NCBI GenBank assembly: GCA_020632755.1
Contig: JACKEY010000008.1
Coordinates: forward strand, 62,001 to 126,000
Length of the DNA: 64,000 bases
Reading direction: 5' to 3'
Origin: Alphaproteobacteria bacterium
GTDB lineage: Bacteria; Myxococcota_A; UBA796; UBA2385
In this document: in pieces, positions 36,902 through 44,632 of the stretch
Layout: every line of letters begins with the position of its first letter
How positions within the stretch are numbered: the stretch's first letter is position 1
Program-made: the position numbers and the translations under genes
Notes under the pieces: model-generated
Database searches by the model: none
Seen by the model: the letters and a program-made list of their open reading frames with translations, nothing else
What the model was told of the DNA's origin: nothing

Positions 36902-38064
36902 GCCCCGCTCTGTTCACCCTGGTCGGTCTCGGCTGCGCACACCACCTGCCCGCTTCGCCGCCCATGGACGCGCCGCCGCCGGAGGTGGAGACGCTGTGGC
37001 AGGCCGTGGTGGAGGAAGGATCCACCGACGCGATCGTCGTCCTGCACCACGGCGAGGTCCTGCTCGCCTGGCCCCCGGTCGACGAGCAGGTGCCCATCGA
37101 GACCATGTCCGTGACCAAGTCCATCGTCAGCCGGGGCATCGGCCGACTGTTCACGCGGGGTCTCCTGGACGATGTCGATGCCCCGATGTCGACCTGGATC
37201 CCCACCTGGGGCCAGGACGAGCGACGGGAGATCACGCTGCGCCAGGTCCTCGAGCACCGCTCGGGACTGCAGAACGACGACACGACCGTGTCGATCTACA
37301 AGAGCCACGATGCCTTCGGTCACGCCGTGGACAGTCCGCTGGAAGCCGCGCCGGGCACGACCTTCGAGTACAACAACAACGCGACCAACGCCCTGGCCGC
37401 CGTCTTCCAGCAGGCGGCGGGGACCCGGATGGACGAGTACATCGCGACCGAACTGTTCACGGCGCTCGGGATCGACGACTGGTGGTGGTACGTCGACCGC
37501 GGTGGCCAGCCCCACGGCATGTCCGGGCTGCGGCTGCGGGCCGTCGATCTGGCGCGGCTCGGTCAGCTGGTGCTGGACGAGGGACGGGTCGGCGACACCG
37601 CCCTGCTGTCTCCCGACTGGCTCCGGTCCAGCACCGTCGCCAGCGAGGACAGTCCCTGGACCGGCTGGCTGTGGTGGCCCGTGTGGGGCGAGGTGCACTA
37701 CGCCGCCACGCCCGCCCTGCTGGCCCTGTGGGCCGACGAGGGCGCAGACGCTGCCCGGCTGGATGGCCTGGAGCACGAACGCTTCGAGAGCGCCGCCGCC
37801 TTCCGACAGGCGCTGAAGGCCCGCGTGGGCGACGACGCGGTCGCGCGGCTCGGCTTCGCGATCGGCCCCCACGTGCACCCCATCCAGCGGCGCCGCCAGG
37901 TCGGGGCAGAGGCCCAGGGCTACCTGGGCCAGTACCTGTTCGTGCTGCCGGAGGCCGAGCTGGTCGTCGTGCGCCAGACACGCGGGCGGGCGGGGAGGGA
38001 CACCGACTTCGCCTCCCTGCGGGACCTGGTGGTCGACCTGGGGGAGGCCCTGCAGGGCGATTAG
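36898..38064 (+). CDS. beta-lactamase-family serine hydrolase, lipoprotein
   Basis: 388 residues from the GTG at 36898, which overlaps the subtilase stop. A short signal with lipobox VGLGC puts Cys at 13. The class C beta-lactamase/esterase fold shows catalytic SVTK (Ser71, Lys74), a Y-x-N-type motif in FEYNNNATN, and LEHRSGL. The last part (residues 240-388) carries the third motif less clearly. Such proteins are esterases, D-amino peptidases or penicillin-binding proteins of the envelope. It is translationally coupled to the protease, which suggests joint work on peptides or cell wall outside the inner membrane. Confidence 0.87.
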   Translation: MSPALFTLVGLGCAHHLPASPPMDAPPPEVETLWQAVVEEGSTDAIVVLHHGEVLLAWPPVDEQVPIETMSVTKSIVSRGIGRLFTRGLLDDVDAPMSTWIPTWGQDERREITLRQVLEHRSGLQNDDTTVSIYKSHDAFGHAVDSPLEAAPGTTFEYNNNATNALAAVFQQAAGTRMDEYIATELFTALGIDDWWWYVDRGGQPHGMSGLRLRAVDLARLGQLVLDEGRVGDTALLSPDWLRSSTVASEDSPWTGWLWWPVWGEVHYAATPALLALWADEGADAARLDGLEHERFESAAAFRQALKARVGDDAVARLGFAIGPHVHPIQRRRQVGAEAQGYLGQYLFVLPEAELVVVRQTRGRAGRDTDFASLRDLVVDLGEALQGD

Positions 38065-38088
38065 GGAGGGGCACCCCCCGGAGTGCCC

Positions 38089-38676
38089 ATGGCCCCCCTG
38101 TTCTCCGACCCGGCGTCCATCTCCCCCGGCCTGCTCGAGGCGATCGCCCACATGCCGACCACCAGCCTGCCCGTGCTGGTCAGCACCGAGCTGCAGGCGG
38201 CCCTGAGCGACGCCGCCGTCATGCGCATCGCCGTGCACCTGGCCGCCAAGAGCCGGTCCGAGGGCGGCTGTCCGATCGGCGCCGTCGTGCGGCGGGACGC
38301 CGACGGCGTCATCGTGGGCAAGGGCCACAACACCCTGGTGCAGGAAGGCCACCCCTACAACCACGGCGAGACGTCCGCGATGCGGGACGCCGGGCGCGTC
38401 GACTACAGCCGGACCACCCTGTACACGACGCTGAGCCCCTGCGACGTGTGCACCGCCCTGCTGCACATGCGCGGCGTGCGGCGGGTGGTCGTCGGCAACG
38501 TGCGCTCGGTCCAGGCCAGCGCCGACCAGAACCTGGCCATCCTGCGGGCGCAGGGGGTCGAGGTGGAGGTGCTCGAGGACGAGGAGGGGGTCGCCCTGTA
38601 CGAGCGGTACCAGGACGCCCACCCCGACCTGGATCTCGAGGACTGGAAGGGCCTGGCCGCGGTGCGCAACGGGTAG
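38089..38676 (+). CDS. cytosine deaminase-like enzyme of fungal (Fcy1) type
   Basis: 195 residues from the ATG at 38089 (GGAG five bases upstream; an in-frame GTG at 38083 is less likely). Zinc site HGE (His92, Glu94) and PCDVC (Cys118, Cys121). The stretches GGCPIGAVV, GKGHNT, LYTTLSPCDVC, and the tail with VEVLEDEEGVALYERYQDAH and LEDWKGL resemble yeast cytosine deaminase much more than bacterial CodA, which is an unrelated amidohydrolase, or tRNA deaminase TadA. About 40 extra residues precede the core. It probably converts cytosine or a related base; substrate not proven. Confidence 0.85.
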   Translation: MAPLFSDPASISPGLLEAIAHMPTTSLPVLVSTELQAALSDAAVMRIAVHLAAKSRSEGGCPIGAVVRRDADGVIVGKGHNTLVQEGHPYNHGETSAMRDAGRVDYSRTTLYTTLSPCDVCTALLHMRGVRRVVVGNVRSVQASADQNLAILRAQGVEVEVLEDEEGVALYERYQDAHPDLDLEDWKGLAAVRNG

Positions 38677-38685
38677 GCAGACCGA

Positions 38686-39894
38686 TCAGGCCCGCCGGCG
38701 ACGCCCCCAGACCAGCAGCACGACCCACCAGCCGCCGGTCAGCCCGGCGCCCGCCTGGCAGCCGCAGCCCGCGACCTCCTCGCCCAGCCGGAAGCCCTTC
38801 TTCCCGGGGCGGGGGCCGCCCTCGGCCGGATCCTCCTCCCCCGGGGTCCCGTCCGTCGTCCCGTCCGACGCGCCGTCCTCTCCCGTGTCGCCCGGCGCAC
38901 CCGACTCGCCCGGCCCCTCCTCCTCCCAGACCCCCTCGCAGCTCACCGTCAGCCGGAAGGCGCTGACCGCCCCTTCGTAGCCATCGACCACCAGCACCGT
39001 CGGCTGGCCTGCGGTCGCCGTGTAGCTGAGCGCTTCGTCGCTGGCGTCGCCTTCGTCGCTGCCCGCCACACAGCCGGTCCCGTCGCAGGCCGTGTCGGCC
39101 AGTGCGTACAGATCCAGATCCGCGGACAGTCCCGTCAGGGTCACCGACACGGTCTCGTCGCGACTGCTGATGACCTGGTAGACGACCTCGGGGCCGCTGT
39201 AGGCCCACTCCGCGCAGCCGTAGAAGCCGTGCTCGGACGTGGCGCCATCGGCGTCGTTGGCACTGTCCACCACATCGCCGCAGGTCAGGGTGGCGATGGG
39301 CGCGCAGGCCGGTACGTCCTCGCAGACGGGCGCCGGCAGCCCGTCGTAGACCCCCTGGTCGACCCACAGGCTGCTCGCGCTGCCGCAGTCGCCGTGGAAG
39401 GGATCCAGCTTGTTGCCGCCACCGTCCCGCACCTCGAAGTGCAGGTGGGGTCCGGTCGAGTAGCCGGAGCTCCCGACCTCGCCCAGGAACTGTCCACATG
39501 CAACCGTGTCGCCCGGGGACACGGCCACCGTCCACTGCCGCAGGTGCCCGTAGATGGTCTGGTTGCCGTCGGGATGCTGCAGCCAGACGTAGTTGCCGAA
39601 GCCGCCCCCACCCGAACAGTCCCCTGTGGTGCACTCGTCGAACTCGCCGTCGTTCGTGTACAGCACGGTTCCCATGGCGGCCGCGACCACCTCGCGGCCG
39701 GCGTACATGCCGTCGAAGCCGCCGACCCCGAAGTCGCTGCCGCCGTGGCCGCTGTAGCGGATGCCGCCGCAGGCCCAGTCCACGCCACCGTGATCGACAT
39801 AGGCCGTCGGATAGAAGTGGTGGTGATCGGCGTCGCTGGCCGGGAAGCGGAAGCCCCCGCCCAGGGCGACACCGGAGACCAGCCACCAGGGCAT
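38686..39894 (-). CDS. LytM/M23 metallopeptidase with MYXO-CTERM-like tail
   Basis: 402 residues. A short N-terminal hydrophobic start serves as signal. The M23 domain (about 15-190) has its zinc ligands intact: HGGSD (His50, Asp54), YGHL and GPHLHFEV. A PPC-like beta domain follows (about 215-325; SVTLTGLSADLDLYAL), then an acidic Gly/Ser/Asp/Glu linker. The end is a Cys-Gly-Cys pair, a hydrophobic stretch (GGWWVVLLVWG) and RRRR, the layout of the MYXO-CTERM surface-sorting tail. It should cut peptidoglycan cross-links or be a surface endopeptidase. Its ATG overlaps the purL stop (TGATG). Confidence 0.9.
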   Translation of the reverse strand: MPWWLVSGVALGGGFRFPASDADHHHFYPTAYVDHGGVDWACGGIRYSGHGGSDFGVGGFDGMYAGREVVAAAMGTVLYTNDGEFDECTTGDCSGGGGFGNYVWLQHPDGNQTIYGHLRQWTVAVSPGDTVACGQFLGEVGSSGYSTGPHLHFEVRDGGGNKLDPFHGDCGSASSLWVDQGVYDGLPAPVCEDVPACAPIATLTCGDVVDSANDADGATSEHGFYGCAEWAYSGPEVVYQVISSRDETVSVTLTGLSADLDLYALADTACDGTGCVAGSDEGDASDEALSYTATAGQPTVLVVDGYEGAVSAFRLTVSCEGVWEEEGPGESGAPGDTGEDGASDGTTDGTPGEEDPAEGGPRPGKKGFRLGEEVAGCGCQAGAGLTGGWWVVLLVWGRRRRA

Positions 39895-42800
39895 CAGCCC
39901 ACCCAGGCGCGGGCGTTGCGGAACATCCGCAGCCAGGGCCCGTCGGCGCCCCAGTCGTCCGGGGTCCAGCTGTTGGCCACCGTCCGGAACACCCGCTCGG
40001 GGTGCGGCATCATGATGAGCGCCCGACCGTCCGTGCTGCACAGACCCGCGATGCCCGCGGGGGAACCGTTCGGGTTCGCGGGGTAGTGCGACGCGATGCG
40101 GCCGCGATGGTCCAGATAGCGCACCGCGATGGTGCCAGACCCCGCCGCGGCGTCCAGCCCGCCGTCGGCGAAGGACGCCCGCCCCTCGCCGTGGGCGACG
40201 GCCACCGGGATGCGGCTGCCGTGCATGCCGGCGAGCATGATCGCGGGACTGTTCTCGATGCCCAGCGTCGCCACGCGGGCCTCGAACTGTTCACTGCGGT
40301 TGCGCAGGAAGCGCGGCCAGTGGTCGGCGCCGGGGATCAGGTCCTTGAGCTGCGACAGCATCTGGCAGCCGTTGCAGATGCCCAGGGTGAAGGTGTCGTC
40401 GCGGTGGAAGAAGGCCTGGAAGGCGTCGCGCGCCACCCCGTGGAAGCGCACGCTCTTGGCCCAGCCGCCGCCCGCGCCCAGCACGTCGCCGTAGGAGAAG
40501 CCGCCGCAGGCGACCAGGCCGGCGTAGCCAGTCAGATCGTCCCGCCCCTCGAGCACGTCGCTCATGTGCACGTCGACGGCGGTGAAGCCGGCCCGATCGA
40601 AGGCCGCCGCCATCTCCAGCTGACCGTTCACGCCCTGCTCGCGCAGGATCGCCACCCGCGGGCGCACCCCGGTCGCCACGAAGGGCGCCGCCACATCCTG
40701 GGCGGGGTCGAAGGTCAGCGACGGCGAGATGCCGGGATCGTCGCGGTCGAGCAGGGCGTCGTAGGCTTCCTTCGCGCAGTCCGGGTCGTCGCGCAGCGCC
40801 TGCATCCGGTAGCTGACCTCGGCCCAGGTGCGCTGGGCGCCGACGCGATCGAGCCACAGCACCTGCCGGTGCTCGGGGCCGGTGACCGTGATGTGGTCAT
40901 CGGCCGCAGGCGCACCCAGGACGTGCACACACTCGGCCAGCAGCCCGTCGGCATGCAGCACGTCCAGCACCCGATCCAGGTCGGCCACGCGGACCTGCAG
41001 CACGCCGCCGGGTTCCTCGGCGAACAGCTGCCGCACGGGATCGCCGGCGGGCAGCTGGATGGACAGGCCCGTGTGCCCGGCGAAGGCCATCTCGCACAGG
41101 GTGGCCAGCAGGCCGCCGTCGCTGATGTCGTGCCAGGCCAGCACGCGGCCCTCGATGCGCAGGCGGTGCAGCGCGTGCCACAGCCCGACCAGGCGCTCCG
41201 GGCGGTCCAGGTCGGGCGGGGTCGCGCCGATCCGGCCGTGCACCTGGGCGAAGGCGGACCCGCCCAGCCGGCCGGCGCCCGCGGACAGATCGACGTGCAC
41301 CAGCCGGGTGTCGCCCTGGTCGGTGCGCAGCTGCGGCGTCAGGGTGAGCCGCACGTCGCGCACCGGGGCGAAGGCGCTGACGATGAGCGACAGGGGGGCG
41401 GTCACGGTGTGATCGCCGCGATCGTCCGTCCACTTCGCCCGCATGGACATGCTGTCCTTGCCGACGGGGATGTTGATGCCGAGCGCCGGACACAGCTCCA
41501 TGCCGACGGCGCGCACCGTGGCGTACAGGTTCGCGTCTTCGCCCGGGTGGCCGGCCGGGGCCATCCAGTTGGCCGAGAGCACCACCCGGGACAGCTCGCC
41601 GATGTCGGCGGCCATCAGGTTGGTGAGCGCCTCGGCGACGGCCAGCCTGCCGCTGGCCGGACCGGACAGCAGCGCGACGGGAGTGCGCTCGCCCATGGCC
41701 ATGGCTTCTCCGGTGAAGCCCACGTAGTCGGTGGTGGTCACCGCCACGTCGGCGACGGGCACCTGCCAGGGGCCGACCATCTGGTCACGGACCACCGTGC
41801 CGGTGATCGACCGGTCGCCGATGGTGATGAGGAATTCCTTGCTGGCGACCGTGGGCAGGGACAGCACCAGCCGGGCGGCCGCCTCGATGTCGACGCCGCG
41901 GGTGTCGATGGCCGTGCGGGGGGCGATGGCGCGCGACACGTCGCGGTGCATGCGCGGCGGCTTGCCCAGCAGCACCGACAGCGGCAGCTCGATCGGGGTG
42001 TCGTCCAGCAGCGTGTCGCCCAGCTTCAGCAGCCCGTCGTCCGTCGCACGACCGACCACCGCGAAGGGCGCCCGCTCGCGTGAACAGAGGGCGCGGAAGT
42101 CGTCCAGCCGGTCCTGGGGGATGGCCAGCACGTAGCGCTCCTGCGCCTCGTTGCACCAGATCTCCATCGGAGACAGTCCCGGCTCGGCGCTGGGCACGTC
42201 GCGCAGCTGGAAGTGTCCGCCCTTGCCGGCATCGTGGACGATCTCCGGGAAGGCGTTGGACAGTCCCCCCGCGCCCACGTCGTGGATGCTGGCGATGGGA
42301 TTGTCCGCGCCCAACGCGATGCAGCGGTCGATGACCTCCTGGCAGCGCCGCTGCACCTCGGGGTTGGCGCGCTGCACGCTGGCGAAGTCCAGCTCGGCGT
42401 CGAGCTGGCCGGTGGACACCGAGCTGGCCGCGCCGCCGCCGAGCCCGATGAGCATCGCCGGCCCACCCAGCACGACCAACGCCGCCCCGGTGGGCACCGG
42501 GTCCTTCTGCACGTGGCCCGGGCGCACGTTACCGTAGCCGCCGGCCAGCATGATCGGCTTGTGGTAGCCGCGCAGCTCGGCGCCGACATGGCCGGCCGTC
42601 GGGGCCACCGGCAGGCAGAAGCTGCGGAAGTAGCCGGCCAGGTTGGGGCGCCCGAACTCGTTGTTGAAGGCGGCCCCGCCGATGGGACCGTCCCGCATGA
42701 TCTCGAGCGCGCTGGCCATGCGCGGCGAGGTGCCGACACCGCTTTCCCAGGGCCGCGGGAAGCCCGGGATCTCCAGATCGCTCACCGAGAAGCCGGTCAG

Positions 42801-43787
42801 GCCGGCCTTGGGCTTGCCGCCCCGGCCGGTCGCGCCTTCGTCGCGGATCTCGCCGCCGCTGCCGGTGCCCGCGCCCGGATGGGGAGAGATGCCGGTCGGG
42901 TGGTTGTGGGTCTCGACCTTCATCAGCACGTGGGCCTTCTCGGCCGACGCCCGGTAGACGCGGTCCCGGGGGTCCGACAGCCAGCGCTGGACCGGGTAGC
43001 CCTCGACCACCGCGGCGTTGTCGGCGTAGGCCGAGATCGTGTGGTTCTCGTGGGCGAAGTAGGTGTTCCGGATCATCTGGAACAGGGACAGGTCCTGGTC
43101 CTGGCCGTCGATGGTCCACGTCGCGTTGAAGATCTTGTGCCGGCAGTGCTCGCTGTTGGCCTGCGCGAACATCATCAGCTCGACGTCCGTCGGGTCGCGG
43201 GCGAGGGTGCGGAAGGCATCGACCAGGTAGTCGATCTCGTCTTCGGCCAGCGCCAGGCCCAGCCGGGCGTCGGCGGCCACCAGCGCCGCGCGGCCCTCGG
43301 CCAGCACCGGCACCCGGGCCAGCGGTCGAGGGTGTTCCTCGTGGAACAGGACCTGCGCGGCATCGACGTCATCGAGGACCGCTTCGGTCATCCGGTCGTG
43401 CAGCAGGGGCAGGCAGGCCCGGCGCTCGGCGGCCGTCCAGCGGCCCGCGATGGTCCAGATGGTGCCCCGCTCGATGCGGTCGACCGCCGTCAGACCACAG
43501 TTGCGCGCGATCTCCGTGGCCTTGCTGGACCAGGGCGAGATGGTCCCCGGCCGCGGCGTGACCAGGGCGTCCACCCGGGGCAGGGCGTCCGGCACGGCCG
43601 TCTCGCTGTAGTCGAGCAGCGCCGCCAGCCGCTCCCGATCGGCAGCGCCCAGGGCGCCCGCCGTGCGGACCAGGTGCACGTGGTGCGCCACGATGCCCGT
43701 CAGGTCGGGGGCGCGTCCCTGCAGCTCCTCGAGCAGCTTGGTCAGGCGGAAGGGGGAGCGAGCGGGACCACCGGGCAGCACGAGCAT
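39894..43787 (-). CDS. purL: phosphoribosylformylglycinamidine synthase, long single-chain form
   Basis: 1297 residues, equal to the E. coli enzyme. It makes FGAM from FGAR, glutamine and ATP, step four of purine synthesis. Seen in order: linker/N-terminal domain; first synthetase half with ANSEHCRHKIFN, VETHNHPTGISPHPGAGTGS and GGYGNVRPGHVQKDPVPTGA; second half with DGGLLATLCEMAFAG; and the C-terminal glutaminase with the nucleophile in LGICNGCQMLSQL and MPHPERVFR. AAGGAG precedes the ATG. The upstream motif ATTAGGGGCACC resembles sequences before the genes at 13125 (minus) and 38089. Confidence 0.98.
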   Translation of the reverse strand: MLVLPGGPARSPFRLTKLLEELQGRAPDLTGIVAHHVHLVRTAGALGAADRERLAALLDYSETAVPDALPRVDALVTPRPGTISPWSSKATEIARNCGLTAVDRIERGTIWTIAGRWTAAERRACLPLLHDRMTEAVLDDVDAAQVLFHEEHPRPLARVPVLAEGRAALVAADARLGLALAEDEIDYLVDAFRTLARDPTDVELMMFAQANSEHCRHKIFNATWTIDGQDQDLSLFQMIRNTYFAHENHTISAYADNAAVVEGYPVQRWLSDPRDRVYRASAEKAHVLMKVETHNHPTGISPHPGAGTGSGGEIRDEGATGRGGKPKAGLTGFSVSDLEIPGFPRPWESGVGTSPRMASALEIMRDGPIGGAAFNNEFGRPNLAGYFRSFCLPVAPTAGHVGAELRGYHKPIMLAGGYGNVRPGHVQKDPVPTGAALVVLGGPAMLIGLGGGAASSVSTGQLDAELDFASVQRANPEVQRRCQEVIDRCIALGADNPIASIHDVGAGGLSNAFPEIVHDAGKGGHFQLRDVPSAEPGLSPMEIWCNEAQERYVLAIPQDRLDDFRALCSRERAPFAVVGRATDDGLLKLGDTLLDDTPIELPLSVLLGKPPRMHRDVSRAIAPRTAIDTRGVDIEAAARLVLSLPTVASKEFLITIGDRSITGTVVRDQMVGPWQVPVADVAVTTTDYVGFTGEAMAMGERTPVALLSGPASGRLAVAEALTNLMAADIGELSRVVLSANWMAPAGHPGEDANLYATVRAVGMELCPALGINIPVGKDSMSMRAKWTDDRGDHTVTAPLSLIVSAFAPVRDVRLTLTPQLRTDQGDTRLVHVDLSAGAGRLGGSAFAQVHGRIGATPPDLDRPERLVGLWHALHRLRIEGRVLAWHDISDGGLLATLCEMAFAGHTGLSIQLPAGDPVRQLFAEEPGGVLQVRVADLDRVLDVLHADGLLAECVHVLGAPAADDHITVTGPEHRQVLWLDRVGAQRTWAEVSYRMQALRDDPDCAKEAYDALLDRDDPGISPSLTFDPAQDVAAPFVATGVRPRVAILREQGVNGQLEMAAAFDRAGFTAVDVHMSDVLEGRDDLTGYAGLVACGGFSYGDVLGAGGGWAKSVRFHGVARDAFQAFFHRDDTFTLGICNGCQMLSQLKDLIPGADHWPRFLRNRSEQFEARVATLGIENSPAIMLAGMHGSRIPVAVAHGEGRASFADGGLDAAAGSGTIAVRYLDHRGRIASHYPANPNGSPAGIAGLCSTDGRALIMMPHPERVFRTVANSWTPDDWGADGPWLRMFRNARAWVG

Positions 43788-43910
43788 GGGGGCTCCTTGC
43801 GGGCGGGTGCCCCTAATGCGGCAGCGGGCCCCAGGCGGCCCCGGACCCGCCTCCGCCTCGGGCCGGCGAGGGCAGATCTGGTACGGTGGGCCAGAACCGA
43901 GGAGGAACCG

Positions 43911-44531
43911 ATGAAGTCGACCCTACTGTTCGCTCCCGTCCTGCTACTGGCTACCGCGCTGACCGCATGCGGCGACAAGGATGACAGCGGAAGCAGCGCG
44001 GACACCGACGGCAGCACCGACGCCGACACCGACACCGACACCGACGCCGACGCCGACGCGGACACCGACGCCGACGCGGACACCGACACCGACGGCGGCG
44101 CCGACACCGACGGCGGCGCCGACGCCGACACCGACGCCGACACGGACACCGACGGCGGCGCGGGGGCCTGCTCGCCGTCCAACCTGGGCGACAGCGCGTC
44201 GGCCTTCGAACACGCGGCCGGCACCTACAGCTTCAGCAGCGTCTCCGCGGGCGACGGGGTCGAGAGCCCCTGGACCGAGGGCACGACCTACGAGGTCGAG
44301 GTCGAGGCTGGCGGGCGCATCCGCTACGAGACCGACGACGGAGAGGAGAGCTGCTGCTGGGACGGCGCCGACTTCGACACGGTGTACGGCACCGCGGGGA
44401 GCACCGACCTGAACATCGTCATCGCCGAGGCCGACTACAGCAACTGTGCGGTCAATTGGTCCGAGGCGTCGGGCACCGTGACCCGCCTCTCGATCCAGAC
44501 GACCGACTTCCAGACGGTCTTCCTGTACTGA
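43911..44531 (+). CDS. CGDK-class lipoprotein with long Asp-rich linker
   Basis: 206 residues. Lipobox LTAC then GDKDDSGSS, then about 55 residues of Asp-Thr/Asp-Ala/Asp-Gly repeats, then a compact C-terminal domain of about 110 residues (CSPSNLGDSASAFEHAAGTY, VEVEAGGRIRYETDDGEESC, TRLSIQTTDFQTVFLY). That domain looks like a small beta-sandwich with four Cys. No family recognised. TACGGT (43882-43887) lies 23 bases before the ATG with a strong AGGAGGA ribosome site. Confidence 0.8.
   Translation: MKSTLLFAPVLLLATALTACGDKDDSGSSADTDGSTDADTDTDTDADADADTDADADTDTDGGADTDGGADADTDADTDTDGGAGACSPSNLGDSASAFEHAAGTYSFSSVSAGDGVESPWTEGTTYEVEVEAGGRIRYETDDGEESCCWDGADFDTVYGTAGSTDLNIVIAEADYSNCAVNWSEASGTVTRLSIQTTDFQTVFLY
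44001..44162 (+). repeat. Asp-rich coding tandem repeat
   Basis: GACACC, GACGCC and GACGGC units in tandem encode the acidic linker of the lipoprotein. It is the longest such tract in the window. Confidence 0.8.
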
Positions 44532-44619
44532 CGCGGCTGCCTGCCAGGGTGCGTCGGGCCCGCGGAGCGCGGGCCGTCGGCGTGCGGCAACCGCGACGCC
44601 GCGGTCCCGCCACGGGGGA

Positions 44620-44632
44620 TAGGCGGACTGCA
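44620..44632 (+). promoter_or_regulatory. -10-like box for a leaderless transcript
   Basis: TAGGCG (44620-44625), exactly six bases before the ATG at 44632. No ribosome site. Confidence 0.4.
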
